DNA of 64,000 nucleotides from Siphonodentalium dalli (GCA_032622095.1 CP136064.1:215402205-215466204), one strand, 5' to 3'; shown: positions 22,491-35,062, numbered from the stretch's first letter. Notes: generated by a model not told the origin, from the letters alone. Translations and numbers: made by a program.

Positions 22491-22584
22491 TAGGATGGCA
22501 GTAATTGAGTGGTAACACCTTTTTAGACTCATTAGTGTATAATGCACACAAAGGTGTTGCCATTCAATTCCTGCCATCTTGTAT
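22491..22584. mobile_element. Small hairpin MITE (GGATGGCAG ends)
   Basis: AGGATGGCAGTAATTGAGTG pairs with CATTCAATTCCTGCCATCTT around a loop ACTCATTAGTGTATAATGCA. A related copy, with loop in the other orientation, lies at 52199-52258. Confidence 0.7.
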
Positions 22585-22746
22585 AACTTGATGGAGACTC
22601 ATGCGGCTATAACTTTGCAATGAGACATTGAATGGTACAATTTTATGGTCCTCTACATTTGCGAAACTCACATGGTGGTTATGATAAGCTTATTAACATT
22701 ATATTTAAGATACCATTGGATAGATTTTAACACCAGATGCTATCAG

Positions 22747-22865
22747 TGACCCGTGTCTGTTCACATTGTACAGGTTTTTACCTACCCGAAGCCAGCCATA
22801 ACCTGAATGGAATACGGCTGGCTGAGGGTAGATAAAAACTTATACTATGTGAACAGACACGGGTC
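22747..22865. mobile_element. Small hairpin MITE (TGACCCGTGTCTGTTCACA ends)
   Basis: About 50-bp arms: TGACCCGTGTCTGTTCACA and TGTGAACAGACACGGGTCA at the ends, AGCCAGCC and GGCTGGCT in the middle. No target duplication was found, and no second copy in the window. Confidence 0.75.
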
Positions 22866-23540
22866 AACGAAAATTTATCTATTGACTTTGCATTCCTGGT
22901 AGCACTTAAAGCAGTTATGATAACACTGAATTGCTAAATTTTCATATCATGTTTGATCTCATGAGTCCCATGTTTCAGAGCGAGGTATATCAAGGAAAAA
23001 TGAGGCTCCTACAGGAAACGGCGAATTTCTGGGAGGCTATAATTTCCTGAATGAGGCTCCCATGGGATACAGAGAATTTCTGGGGGCTGTAATTTCCGGA
23101 TCGAAGCTAGATGATACAGGAAAATCTTCAGTGGAAATTTAGTTGGTTTCAATAAAGACAGCCCCATATTGTGTGGCTATCGACGATTCGACCAATCAAA
23201 TACAACAATTCACACTAGTCATTACTATTCAATAGATAAAGAAGTTTTAGTCTGTTAATGCTTGAAAGTGACATCATTGCCAAATTAGGTTTTGTATGTT
23301 GTTGTAACTGCAGGTCAGGATCCCTGAATACATATTTAAAAAATTATGTATACATAATTTGGATAATGTATTTCAAAACATACATAAGCGGAAAATTTCC
23401 GAACAAATTTTGAAAATATGGGTGTTGTTTCTTATATATTTTGATAAAATTTGAAATCGTTTCGTTTGTTCCAACAAAGCAAATATACCTTTTCCAGAAG
23501 TCAAGCGTTATTCCGTTTCCAATTCCAGAATTGAATTGAA
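22866..23540. other. Gene-free stretch
   Basis: Direct repeat of GAGGCTCC...GAGAATTTCTGGG-type text at 22995-23095. 23345-23520 resembles 33990-34140. No gene recognised. Confidence 0.4.
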
Positions 23541-23970
23541 TACATAGACAGAACACAATGCGCATCTTAATCGAGAATCTTTTATCGAATGAGTTGCGGA
23601 TGGCACAAGGATATATTTCGCAAGAGCGCAGCTCAAGCAAAATATAACTTTGTGCCGTCCGCAACGAGTTCGATAAAAGATTAGAGATTATGACGCAAGT
23701 TTTGTTCTGTATTTATTCTACACCATTCAGTCAGATAAGTTCAAACCATGAATGTCACTGCTATTGTTACTATATCTACATTTATTGTGATTTAAGTCTG
23801 ACAAATAACCAGTAATTATGGGGGCGGGGGGGGTCACCGGAAGCGGATGATCGACGTAATGTACGTCATCTTTCTTGGCGACAACGTCAACAAGTATAGT
23901 TCTGGCTTGTTCCACTAGAGGTATACACTAATATGTATTCAATGGCTGGGATTCCGTTGAATACATGTGA
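23541..23970. mobile_element. Dispersed repeat family G, long copy
   Basis: The left part (23541-23715) is a fold-back: TACATAGACAGAACACAATG and GAATCTTTTATCGAA pair with TTCGATAAAAGATT and TTTTGTTCTGTATTTATT. Similarity with 41113-41490 continues past the hairpin to CCGTTGAATACATGTG (near 23955), so the real unit is about 400 bp. Further copy at 32359-32533; a left-end fragment at 62709-62733. Confidence 0.65.
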
Positions 23971-24894
23971 CTCATGTCAATGGGTGTGGAATAAAAATGT
24001 CGCAATATTTGATTTGAAGTTGTGTTTTTTATGACTTCAATGCATCTTTCTGGGCCATATGCTCATAGAAAGGTAGTTCAGGTATTTATCTACCTATTTC
24101 GATACAGGAAAACATTCCAAATAAAATATTATACAGTGTATTTTGGAGTGCAAATCGCCATGTAGCTTTAAGCTATTGTTGGATTGATTTTACCACTACA
24201 GATATGGAATGTTATAGTCTGTCTTAGTTTTAAAGAAACATTGATGTTCTCCAATCTAAACTTCTCCATTGTAAATATTTTCGTGGAATTGGATATTTCT
24301 CGATAACTTTGAGTAACACTAAAATAATAAATATTGTGGATAAATTTTATTTACACAACACAAGTATAAGCTCAGTTCCTGAAAATAAATGTTCTCACTT
24401 GTCACTGAGGTGTTGGTGAACATTCAAATTTATCCTGACAATGAGTCAGACATGACCAACATGAGAATATTAGGGGATAGAAAATAGCTTAAACACAATG
24501 GCTGTACTTAGTTTAAGTTATAGTATCTTATATTTTGCTTTATATATATCTGCTAATAATAAGAAAATTCCATGTATACAATTCTTTCAATAGTTGTTTC
24601 TTGAAGTTGTTTGGTTTGAATAATCTATACATTCATAGGAGAGAAGTGGTCATTAAAATATTTAAAGAAATTCTTCTATTCCAATAATTTAGCTTGAAAA
24701 CCATTAAATGGGAGCTCAGAATATTAAAAATAATCAATGCAGATTGCAAACCGATCAAATAAACTAAATTCTCATCAGGACCCTATTCTATAAAACATCT
24801 ATCAGTGTACATCACAAGACGGTAAGATTAACGTCAGTGGTTTATATTCTTTTACCGCGTCTATTGAGATTGTGTGAAGATAAAGTGCAACTAA
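23971..24894. other. Gene-free stretch
   Basis: 24010-24180 belongs to a dispersed repeat also at 34220-34360 (TTTTTTATGACTTCAATG, AAAGGTAGTT). No gene recognised. Confidence 0.4.
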
Positions 24895-25475
24895 TTAACC
24901 CTTCCATGACTGGAGCTTCCTGAAAATTTGCGAAAACCCTATGCCAATGCATTATCTTATATATGCGAGTCTCCGATGGTGGGGACCCTCGCATATAAGA
25001 GAATACATTGGCCTAACAATCTTTAACCCTTTGGTAAGTAGAACGACACATATGATGCCGTACGGTTCGCAGGTGGAACGACATATATGTCATTTCAGGA
25101 AGTGTCATTTTTACGTAACATCAATTGATCATCTGATTTATAAATGATTGGTAAAGGAGATATTTTGATTAATATAATGTCCCAATGTATAAGTGCAATA
25201 GATTATGATTGCACACGGTAAACAGAAAATACACCTAATTAAAACAAATTATTGGACCTTTTGACCAGAATTTGTTAACAATTATTGCTATGACGTTGAT
25301 GTAAATCTCACGCATGACGCCATGTATATGACGTTATAGATACTCTCCAATGGGTTAAGCCAGTTAATTCTCTTATATATGCGAGGCTCCCTATGGGAGA
25401 CTCCTATATAAGAGAATGCATTGGCACAGGATCTATAATGCTGCATCAGTGTAACTCCTGCCATGAAAGGGTTAA
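24895..25475. mobile_element. TTAA fold-back MITE family A, interrupted copy
   Basis: TTAA at 24895-24898 and 25472-25475; ends CCCTTCCATGACTGGAGC and GCCATGAAAGGG. Carries the family's ATAAGAGAATGCATTGGC arms. The interior is split by a second TTAA element (25023-25358). Confidence 0.8.
25023..25358. mobile_element. Nested TTAA element inside family A MITE
   Basis: TTAA at 25023-25026 and 25355-25358, with CCCTTTGG and CCAATGGG termini. The flanks, GGCCTAACAATCT and GCCAGTTAATTCTC, are the two halves of the host MITE's fold-back. About 336 bp, no coding. Confidence 0.65.
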
Positions 25476-25513
25476 AGAATCCAATAACAGGGGTACGCAT
25501 CTAAGATGCTTTT

Positions 25514-26712
25514 GTCAAGTTTTTTTGGCAGTCGAACCAAACTTCTGCCAATAAATAAGGTGCACAACTCCGGGAAAAAAAGTTGGACGGTGGTATATTA
25601 TTGCAATAGATCTACATGTATATACCAAATATCAATTGAATCTGTTAATATTTCATTCAGTTATCGCACCAACGGTGATAAAATTGTGATTAAAATAGAC
25701 AAACTAAGACCCATAACTCCGGAATTTTTTTTCGGACAAACCAGGTTTTCGAACTCGTCCGAGATATTGTTGCAATTGACTCATATACCAAATATTGTTT
25801 AAATCGGTTAATATTTCATTGAGTTATAACGCTAACGTTTATAACATTGCTAAAAATAGACAAACTAAGACCCATAACTCTGCAAAAATAAATTCGGACA
25901 AACCTGGTTTTCGAACTCTTCCGAGATATTGTTGCAGGGGACTCATACACCAAATATTGTTAAAATCGGTTAATATTTCATCGAGTTATCGCGCTAACGG
26001 TGATAAAATTGTGATTAAAATAGACAAACTAAGACCCATAACTACGTGAAAAACATTTGGACAAACCTGGTTTTCGAACTCGTCCGAGATATTGTTGCAG
26101 GACACTCATACACCAAATATTGTTGCGATCGGTTAATATTTCATCGAGTTATCGCGCTAACGGTGATAACATTGCTAAAAATCGACAAACTAAGATCCAT
26201 AACTCCGCGAATTTTTTTTTGACAACCCTGGTTTTCGAACTCGTCCGAGATATTGTTGCAGGAGACTCATATAACAAATATAGTTGAAATCGGTTAATAT
26301 TTCATCGAGTTATCACGCTAACGGTGGTAAAATTGCTAAAAATTGACAAACTAAGACCCATAACTCCGGATTTTTTTTCTCGGACAAACCTGGTTTTCGA
26401 ACTCGTCCGAGATATTGTTGCAAGAGTCTCATATACCAAATATTGTTGAAATTGGTTAATATTTGCGTGAGTTATCGCGCTAACAGTGAAAAACTTAACT
26501 AAAAACCATCTAAGATGGATAACTCTTGGTAAAAAGTTCGGACGTGACCCATTTTCTACAGGCAGTAAATAGTCATTGGGAGCAACTGCCATACCAAATT
26601 TTTTTGGAATCCGTTCACAAATGTCAAAGTTATAAGGCATTCTTTAGGTCTGCCCGCCCGCCCGCCAACCGTCCCTCGTCAAACCATAAGTCGAGATTTT
26701 GAAAAACTCTAC
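25514..26712. repeat. Element with six tandem 162-bp monomers
   Basis: GTTAATATTT recurs at 25644, 25807, 25969, 26132, 26293 and 26455 (spacing 161-163). Each monomer carries GACAAACTAAGACCCATAAC and GGTTTTCGAACTCGTCCGAG. The array lies between GTCAAGTTTTT and AAAAACTCTAC, a short terminal inverted pair, and ends with CCCGCCCGCCCGCC-rich text. A second copy with two monomers is at 50527-51044. The structure matches tandem-core, non-autonomous Helentron-like elements of bivalves (inference). Confidence 0.85.
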
Positions 26713-27998
26713 TAAAAAGAAAGCACATACAATGTGTAGTATTGCTGATTATAGCACTCAAAACATTACCGACTTATAAATTACATGTGTAGAAGTTTTA
26801 CAGTATTGGTCCCATATCTCAAAATCAGTGATAAATCCTTATTTCATTCAGGTTGCAAATGTTATTAGCAGGGTTTGTGGTGACAACTTATATCAATTTG
26901 ATATGCAGTGCTCATGTTTGCTATACACTGTTTATATTTTGTCATAAAACAATAGAATTTTTATCTTTTCGTTTAAGGTGCTTTTATTTCTCGATGAATG
27001 GAATAAGTCAGTTGATGATTCTTTCCTTTGTTATTTTACTCTAGGGATTCCAACATTTTATTTTCCAGATTGCTCAAAGTCCTGAAAAAATGGCAAAAAA
27101 ATATATAATAATCAGAAATGGTAAAATGTTTTACCAGATATCAAAATGTTAGCTATCATAATTACATTGGAACTCAGATCAATTGAAAACAAATGATGAG
27201 TATTTTTGGAATGATCCAGAAGTTAAGAAATTGTTAACCTCTTTAATTCTACATAGGATGTTCGTGGTATGGAAAATACACAGTGGGAAAATATAATGGG
27301 CAACATCATGATATGATTCTTCTGTATCCATACTCTTTAATATGGACGTATAGATTAGCAGCAAAGTCAGACGAGGTTAGCACTATAACTGGATACTCAT
27401 GGATGAGTAGTTACTAAATTCATATTTATTAATTCGGCACTAGCAGATGGTGACGCAAGCGTCGCTACCTCACCAACTTCTGCATACGATGTTAAATTTG
27501 AACAAACAAAATATCATTGAGGCATTCAAATGGCTTTGGTATTGGGGCATTGCAACCAAAGCTTTTATTGCAAGAATAGGATTTGCTCTAATTGGGCGTT
27601 GCTTTCGGGGCATTTAATCAAGTGTTTCCACCTTTTTCGAAAAAAACAGAGATAGACGAAGTGATTGGATGTGGAATCCATCATCATTGGTCTATCGACA
27701 TAAACAAAATGGCCACTTCCAAATCAATGTCTACTGACAAAATTATAATTGCAATGCAAGAGCGTGGAATATTAGATAACAAGACTCTCACAAATCACTC
27801 TACTTAAAGATCAAGTGTTAGTGGACATCGTGTCCCGCCTATAAATGTACGGTTATTTAATAGCCATTTGGAAAATGAAAAACAAATGAGAGAACCCCCC
27901 CCCCCCCCCCCCCCCCCCATATAGGATGATGAAAATTCATTAGAATGTTTTGACACCATTGATGCTGAAATCGCGATGCGTTGCTGTCTGCACAGGCC
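26713..27998. other. Gene-free stretch with a 24-C run
   Basis: ORF 27592-27807 (71 codons) has no recognisable domain. Poly-C at 27895-27918. No other structure seen. Confidence 0.4.
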
Positions 27999-28253
27999 TT
28001 AACCCTTTCTATACTAAATACTCATTGACGAGAAGTTCCCTTACGAAATGTTCAGATAATAAGTTCAACAAACAAAGAACTTATTATCTGAACATTTCCC
28101 ACCAAAGAATATGAATCCTTCAGCACTTGTATTACAATTTCATCATACAATCTGCTCATTTTTCCTCAAGAATGGTCCAAATGAATAATAGACCATTCAG
28201 ATGTATATTTTTATAACTGAGTGGGAGAACCCATTTAGTATAGCAATGGTTAA
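27999..28253. mobile_element. TTAA MITE family C (CCCTTTCTATACTAAAT ends)
   Basis: TTAA at 27999-28002 and 28250-28253; left CCCTTTCTATACTAAATACT, right CCATTTAGTATAGCAATGG. A strong internal hairpin: TGTTCAGATAATAAGTTC with GAACTTATTATCTGAACA. piggyBac-type ends (inference). Confidence 0.82.
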
Positions 28254-28257
28254 TAAG

Positions 28258-28734
28258 TTAAAGGTACTCAACCCGTAAAGAGGGTCCCCATCTCAACAGA
28301 TTCCAACAACAACAATCCGATCGGAGGGTCCTATATTACTATTTCTTTGGCTTTGGGGGTAAAAAATATTTGATTCGAGTCGAGGAACCCATCAAACAAA
28401 GCTCAGAGTTATTAGATATTGATTTTTGAAATTTGTTATAAACTCGAGATGAGTACTGCTAACTGCCGTAATCTGCTCTGGATGTGTTCTCCAAATCTAT
28501 TCAAACAGACAAGGATGGATAACTCTAAAATCAAGTGGTAATTTTAATGCAATTTTGACTGAGTTCTGGGCCAGATAGTATTCCCGATAATGAAAAATAA
28601 TAGATTTCTAAAATCGATATCTAACAAATCTGAGCTTTGATGGGTGACTTCCTCGACTCGAATCAAATATTTTTGACCCCCGAAGCCATTGAAATAGTAA
28701 TTGAGAGGAGTTTTATCGGGTTGAGTACCTTTAA
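28258..28734. mobile_element. TTAA MITE family B, complete copy
   Basis: TTAA at 28258-28261 and 28731-28734; ends AGGTACTCAACCCG and CGGGTTGAGTACCT. 477 bp, the same orientation as 14664-15149. It begins four bases after the TTAA of the family C copy. Confidence 0.88.
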
Positions 28735-29430
28735 TGTCATATAAATAAGCTGTTTGTTGAACAGCCTGTCATGTGGTTATGTTACCATAACTTAAATAGA
28801 CCATTCCAGTAAAAAGTTTTCTGAATCAAATGGTTGCTACATGCATTAGTTCTGAAGAAAACAAATGCTTAAAGGGACGTAACGCCTTTCGGAGTGGGTA
28901 GATGAGAGAGATCATAAAAGTATGTAAATCGATTATCACCAAGAACATGGGAAAATGACTATGTTCTCATATCGACTATAAATAATTCTCCAATGATGAT
29001 ATTTCACCTGCTGAAACCATTGTTATGTAACCATTAGTCATAGCAACTTGTCACTAATTGTGCAGGTAATTCAAATATTTTAAGTCGAAATCTTGTTTCT
29101 CGGAATTCCTGTCAAAGCTCTTTTCCCAATGTTTTAATACCTTTATATTTCGACTGGAATTCGGTATTTTATTGGACTAATTGAACTTTGATGTAGCTGT
29201 GACAGTAAAGTTTACATAACAAATATTAACAATGGTTTGACATGCAAAATCTTGGAGAATAACTGATAATGACAATAAGAACAAAGATAATCTATTTTTA
29301 TATGTAATCTGATGTAATTGCTGATAACAGTTGTTTTACAGACGTTCATGAATTATCACAGGTACCTACTGCAAAGAAACAGTGAATTAAATCTGTTGAA
29401 ACATGGCCTGCTGATACATGGTACAAGGAC
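28735..29430. other. Gene-free stretch
   Basis: No gene or repeat structure recognised. Confidence 0.4.
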
Positions 29431-29868
29431 CAAATATGGTGTCTGTCATTTGCAGAATGAGGTCCCCAGAGGGTGAATTTAGTGATGCTACCCCGCACTG
29501 CAGGCTAGCATCACCAAATTCACCCTCTGGGAACCTCATTCTGCTTAGGCCTCAACTGCTATTGGAGACCTAGGATCAGATTGAAGTTTCCCAGTTGAAG
29601 TTTGTGATGATCGCCCATTAGTCACCTCGATTATTCATTTTATCTTCTGCAAATTATGGGATATAGAAACTGAACAGAAGGGAAAAAGGTAACTAAAAGC
29701 AATGTTAATTTGAGACCATAGATACTTCTCAGAAGATGAGGCCAAAGCAGAATGAGGTTCCCATAGTGTGAAATTAGTGATGCTTGACTGCTGTGCAGGG
29801 TACCATCACTAAATTCACCTTCTGGGGATCATATTCTGCAAATGACAGACACCATATTTCCAGCCTTG
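29431..29868. mobile_element. hAT MITE family E, copy with ACAAGGAC duplication
   Basis: ACAAGGAC at 29423-29430 and 29869-29876. The right end CCATATTTCCAGCCTTG is complete; the left end is reduced to CAAATATGGTGTCTGTCATT. It holds two hairpins, as in the 17955 copy, with the same TTTGTGATGATCGCCC-type linker region. Confidence 0.82.
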
Positions 29869-29900
29869 ACAAGGACATCTCATTTCAGCATGGTTTCTAA

Positions 29901-30190
29901 CAAGCCTGAGTTTAGTGTGCCTGTCATTTGCAGAATGAGGTCCCCAAAGGATGAATTTAGTGACGCAATCCCACATAGCAGGTTAGCATCACTAAATTCA
30001 CCTTTTGGTGACCTCATTCGACCATATTCACCATTTGGGAACATAAATCTGAGTCTATGTCTCCCATAGCAAATGAGGCCATGCAGAATGAGGTCCCCAG
30101 AGGGTGAATTTGGTGATGCTAGCCTGCTGTGTGGGATACCATCACTGGGACCTCATTCTGCAAATGACAGGCACACTAAACTCAGACTTG
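29901..30190. mobile_element. hAT MITE family E, copy with GTTTCTAA duplication
   Basis: GTTTCTAA at 29893-29900 and 30191-30198 flanks CAAGCCTGAGTTTAGTGTGC and GCACACTAAACTCAGACTTG. 290 bp with two degenerate hairpins. It lies 32 bp from the previous copy; that spacer also appears inside the composite element at 43486-44036. Confidence 0.88.
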
Positions 30191-30198
30191 GTTTCTAA

Positions 30199-32358
30199 CC
30201 AACATCATTCTTACCACAAATATCTGCTTACTAACAACAATGTATCCATATATTATTCTGTAAAAATGTACATACATATATACAGTGCCACAAACAAGTA
30301 TGAGGCATACGATAAGCAGCCTCACAACTGTGTCACAGATACATTTAAAGTTCTCAACCAAAAACCATGTATATAATTCCATCTCAGTGGGTCACAGAAA
30401 ATGGCTGCAAACTTATGCATAGTGAAAGTGTGAGAAAAGACAAACAAAATTTGTTTGATGACAATTGACAACATTTCTAATGTATGGGAACAGTCATTTT
30501 AAAAAGCTGGCCATAATCTTTGATAACTAAAGATAGAGTATCTCTTCATGACAAGTTTTATATAATTTCTGGGGTATAAAATAATAAATATGAATCTATT
30601 TCAAGACGCCTGACTGGAAACGCTGCGATGAATTAATATTGAATTTTCTTGTATAATACATACAACTTTTTGAGATGGTTTTACAGGCTTTTTTTAAACA
30701 CAAACTCCAGGCGATCTTGTGGAAATGTACAGTGTAGCAAGAGGGAGAACTCTATCTTGTTAGCATTCTCCATCAAGGCAAAATGTCATTTCGATTCAGA
30801 TATTTTGCTTGGCTACATCCAGAATAAACAACTTTATTGTGCCTACATTAATGCTCTAAATAATCGACTCCTTAACCATAGCAGAATAATATACCAATCT
30901 TCAGTTTTGTCTGTTTTATTCACAGAAAATGTTATTTGTAGTCTTGAAAACAGGTTTTATAAAAATTATGTTGTAGTAATTGTGGCCCGGAAGAGGTACA
31001 CCATCGTTAACACCTCTATAATTCTAATGCAAATCTAATTACAAGGAAGGAAAATCATCATCCCAAGATTTACTGTTAGTAACAGATGATTCCAATTCCT
31101 GGTCCAAACCTGTTTACTTTCCCCTATTTCGGCGGTAGTCTCCCGATTTTGTGTCATTTCTCCTGTGCTCCCAATTGGGTAATGAAATCTCCCGATTCAA
31201 AAGATAAAACCCACATTAGCTGACGGCTGTAGCAAGTGATAAGCTATGCATGCTATAGTGTTACAAATCAATTAGGAAACAGCGATAAAATGTGTCGGAC
31301 TCCCTTTTGTTTAACAGCGTTGAGTAAGTCAATGCGGGCTTCCATGTCCAGACAAGGATTATAATATACCAAACAAGAAGCCTTCCTTTTGGGCCACACT
31401 TAATATTGTGTTGGTTTCTGCTCACCCCGACCGACTGCTTTAAAAAATTTTTTTTTTAGAATATTGTCAGTCACACCTTGATAAATGATAAAGGTTTGCA
31501 AACCGATGAAATTAATTATGCTCAGCTACAACCAATGTTTGGATGAGGACTCGCATAATATCAAATTTGAATCAGAACTCTAGAGGCGTTAATAAGAAAA
31601 TTTAATGATGACTTTTCAAAGAGACTAAGATGTGATTTGAAATGTATTTTCTGCATACAAAAAAAACAATTTTAGACTGACTGCGGATAACATTTTTAAT
31701 TAGAGACATGCCCAGTTGAATGACTAAAATTGTGAAAACTAATATACATAGTGAGATAGTCAGAACCAGGGACCAGCCAAGAGGGCGTCATCTTCCTCCT
31801 AAAATGTGCTTCTCCCTATTTTTGTCCCCAGAGAGAAGTGACTTCCCCCTCATAGACCCCAACAGCATATGTAAAGTTTATTACTGATTATAATGGTAGT
31901 CTTACTCACTGTAATGGCTTATACTTTATGAATCAGAGAACGGTGATGTTGGGGTGTAAATTGAACTTCAGACATTGCTATTTCTCCCTGATAAATAGTC
32001 AAATTCTCAATAATAAGTTATAACCAAACAGGGAGAAGTGACTTAACAGGGAGAAGTCACCTCTCCCAATTTGAAATCTCTAGGTTGGTCCATGATCAGA
32101 ACTAGATGCCATATGCTAGGAATTTGTCAGTAACCAGTTTTTAATGGGTCAATTATATTATTTCAGATATTTATTGCCCAATGGCCATAATAAATAAATA
32201 ATAAATATGCTGAATTATAATGTGATGATCTCCTCAGATATAATAAATGGTTTCATATTCAAATGAAACTGGTGGATTCGATGATTGAAAAAACAAAACA
32301 ATTATCTATATTATAATATATATAATTACAATATAGATAAATTAACATTAAAACTAAT
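30199..32358. other. Gene-free stretch with MITE remnant
   Basis: 30845-30890 (ATGCTCTAAATAATCGACTC, CTTAACCATAGCAGAATAAT) is a remnant of the CAGTAATGCCC family. AGGGAGAAGTGACTT-type text repeats at 31838-31856 and 32030-32063. A 129-codon ORF at 30649-31038 overlaps the MITE remnant and shows no domain. Confidence 0.45.
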
Positions 32359-32533
32359 ATATAGAGAGAACACAACATACATCTTAATCAAGAATCTTTT
32401 ATCAAATGAGTTGCGAATGGCGCAAGGATATATTTCACTAAAACAGAGCTTGAGTCAAATCTGACTATGAGCCGTCCACAAGAAGTTCGATAAAAGATTC
32501 TAGATTATGACGCAAGTTGTGTTCTGTATGTAT
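32359..32533. mobile_element. Dispersed repeat family G, fold-back copy
   Basis: GAATCTTTTATCAAATGAGT pairs with TTCGATAAAAGATTCTAGAT; the ends carry AGAGAACACAAC and GTTGTGTTCTGTAT. Matches 23541-23715. Confidence 0.65.
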
Positions 32534-33592
32534 TCCACACCCCTTGTGTCGGATAAGTTTAATCCATGACAGTGACTACCATTGAACCTTGAAAACTGAC
32601 CAAATTCAAACTATTTTTAAATAAGTCTACAAGGATACACCCAACTAATATTGACCAATTTATGCCATTACAACTGGATCTGCCCCTTAACATTGCAATT
32701 TATATGCATTGTTTCTAAATGAAAGACATCCAAGCATAATAATATGGTGAATAATTCATGGTGAATAGAAAAACACTCAAATGAGTTGAACATGGTCAGG
32801 TCGAAAATGAAAATAGGTGTGTTTCCAACTGATCTCTGGGACCACTCCACTGGCACAATTTTTGTGATTTTGCATTGTTTTGAGCCAAAAATAAACAAAA
32901 TATTTCTTCTATTATACAGCGTGCGCAAGGGAGGCAATACTCAATTTGAAACTAGAACTTTCGGCAAGACAGTGGAAACAGACCTATGACTTGCATTTGA
33001 GATGATACAGTGCATGATAGGTGAAACATGCCACTATTTCTTTTTGCCCTTAACCAATTTGGATAAGATTAATCTTCGATATAGTTCAATACAGGTGTAA
33101 ATTTATTGAAAGTAACGAACAGATGATTCCTTGCTTTCTGAGTTGCTTTTTTTTATCCATGATATAAGCATGATATGGGAAAATATAGAATATTTCTGAG
33201 GTGAAATTGTGGGTGCGGAGAAAAAAATTGGATTAAATTAAAAAATACATGTATATCATCAAACTGTTACTCTATTCCAGTTACCAATCAACCAGCACTG
33301 TATGAAAACAATTGACTAAGCTGTAAAGCCACACATATTGCTCAAGCTCCTAATTATATTTTATACATTATATTCTTTACCATTGCAGAGTAACCTCTAA
33401 AATAATAGACAAGTTAAGACCAAGAAACTTCTAACTTTAAAAGTTGAGCCACTCACCTTTCAAACGGTCAGATGATGCATGTTGTTACCCGACGTTCTCT
33501 CATATAAATAAAGACACATATTATATTTATACGCATGCAAAATATTCTGGACACAAGTTTGAAGTTAGAAGTTCTCGATTTAAACCTGTTTA
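32534..33592. other. Gene-free stretch
   Basis: Two antiparallel ORFs (32668-32937 and 32786-32989) overlap without recognisable domains. Nothing else seen. Confidence 0.4.
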
Positions 33593-33830
33593 TTAACCCT
33601 TTCAGTGCCAAGTCCGACTTTTGTATCAACCCATATTTCCTTGATCATTTTTCAAATTTATTGATTATAATAATGTGGTACATTGATGGAAAGAGCTTAG
33701 AGCTCTTTCCATCAATGTATCATAGAGCTCTTTCCATCAATGTATCACATTATTATAATCAATAAATTTGAAAAGTGATCAAGGAAATATGGGTTGATAC
33801 AAAAATCGTACTTGGCACTGAAAGGGTTAA
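33593..33830. mobile_element. Palindromic TTAA MITE (CCCTTTCAGTGCCAAGT ends)
   Basis: TTAA at 33593-33596 and 33827-33830. Left CCCTTTCAGTGCCAAGT, right ACTTGGCACTGAAAGGG. Arms run almost unbroken to the centre, where GAGCTCTTTCCATCAATGTA is locally duplicated (33700-33748). 238 bp, piggyBac-type ends (inference). Confidence 0.88.
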
Positions 33831-34827
33831 CATATCTTGGTCTATCAAATGTTATTTTGTAGAAAATATATCTTATTAAAACAAAAACTTAGTTTCAAAA
33901 AATATATTTCCTACAAATAACATTTGATATACGTCAGAAATATTTGCACTTGTTCAATAATTACATCACGCATCTAATCGCATCCAGTTAAACGGATATA
34001 TGGCTCATTCGAACCCCATTTGTAAGAATAAATACGAGGAAGATCTCGGAACAAATTCGTCGATATAATGCTGAAAATACACGTTTTGTTTCCTATATTT
34101 CTCGATAAAATCTGCAGCTGTTTCGCTCTGAAGTCTGAAATGTTTATGGTAAGTACTACAAAGTTTGACAATTTAAAACAAAGAGAAAGTAGTGCATGAA
34201 GTGTGTTTAACTGTTTACAAAATTGTATTTTTTATGACTTCAATGTGACTTGATGGGGACATATAATGCTCATACAAAGGTAGTTAAGGTATTTGTCCAC
34301 CTATTTTGATAAAAGGAAAATTTCAAAAGCGAATATGTATGTGGCTTTAAGTAGCAGAAATGTCAAAACTAGACTTAATGAAGTATGATTTTTTTCACTC
34401 CTATTTTTAATCCGCAGATGATAATACATATTTTTTTAGGTCATAAGTTAGTACGGTATAACTGAGGTTTAAACAATATGTGTGGCTTTAAAATACATGC
34501 ATTGCAAGCCCCAACCATACACCTTAATACATGATTCATATGAAAAAAAAGTCAATAAAAACTAGCATTCAGGAAATATAAAATATACAGCTGAGGGGAA
34601 TACTAACATCATCACGTAACTTCATGTATGCTTGGAAGCAAGTACCCATCACTCATACACGCACACTTCCCAAGACTCAGCCAAAACGCAAAACCAGCTG
34701 TTCGTTTGTTCGTCCATTAAAATTAGTCTGAGGTCCCTTCGTTCACAACTGAGATGACATGAGAGTCAAGTGACACCAGTTGCATAGTGAGAAGTGTTTG
34801 TCAACTTGTAGAAACCTTGTTTGGGTG
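33831..34827. other. Gene-free stretch
   Basis: 33836-33925 contains a loose inverted repeat (CTATCAAATGTTATTTTGTAG with CTACAAATAACATTTGATA). 33990-34140 and 34220-34360 are dispersed-repeat pieces shared with the 23.4-24.2 kb region. No gene. Confidence 0.45.
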
Positions 34828-35062
34828 TTAACCCTTTCATGACGGGAGCTGCGCTGGTGCAACATTAAAGGTCCTGTGCCAGTGCATTCTCTTATATATG
34901 CGAGTCTCCCTATAAGAGAATGCACTGGCTTACAAAGTCAAGGTAAATATTGTTAGGCCAATGTATTCTCTTATATATACCGGTATGCGAGGCTCCCTAT
35001 GGGAGACTCGCATGCACAGGGTTTTCGCAAAATATTAGGAAGCTCCAGTCATGGAAGGATTA
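34828..35062. mobile_element. TTAA fold-back MITE family A
   Basis: TTAA at 34828-34831, left end CCCTTTCATGACGGGAGC; right end CTCCAGTCATGGAAGGATTA, with the final TTAA degraded to TTATAT. Carries ATAAGAGAATGCACTGGC and GCCAATGTATTCTCTTATAT arms. Confidence 0.78.

Noticed and set aside
25506-26640. Series of 76-112 codon ORFs with periodic peptide
   Set aside because: They follow the 162-bp monomer (three times 54 codons), so they are translation of a tandem repeat.
25514-26712. Possible CRISPR-like array because of regular spacing
   Set aside because: The repeats are contiguous 162-bp monomers without unique spacers, in a eukaryotic genome.
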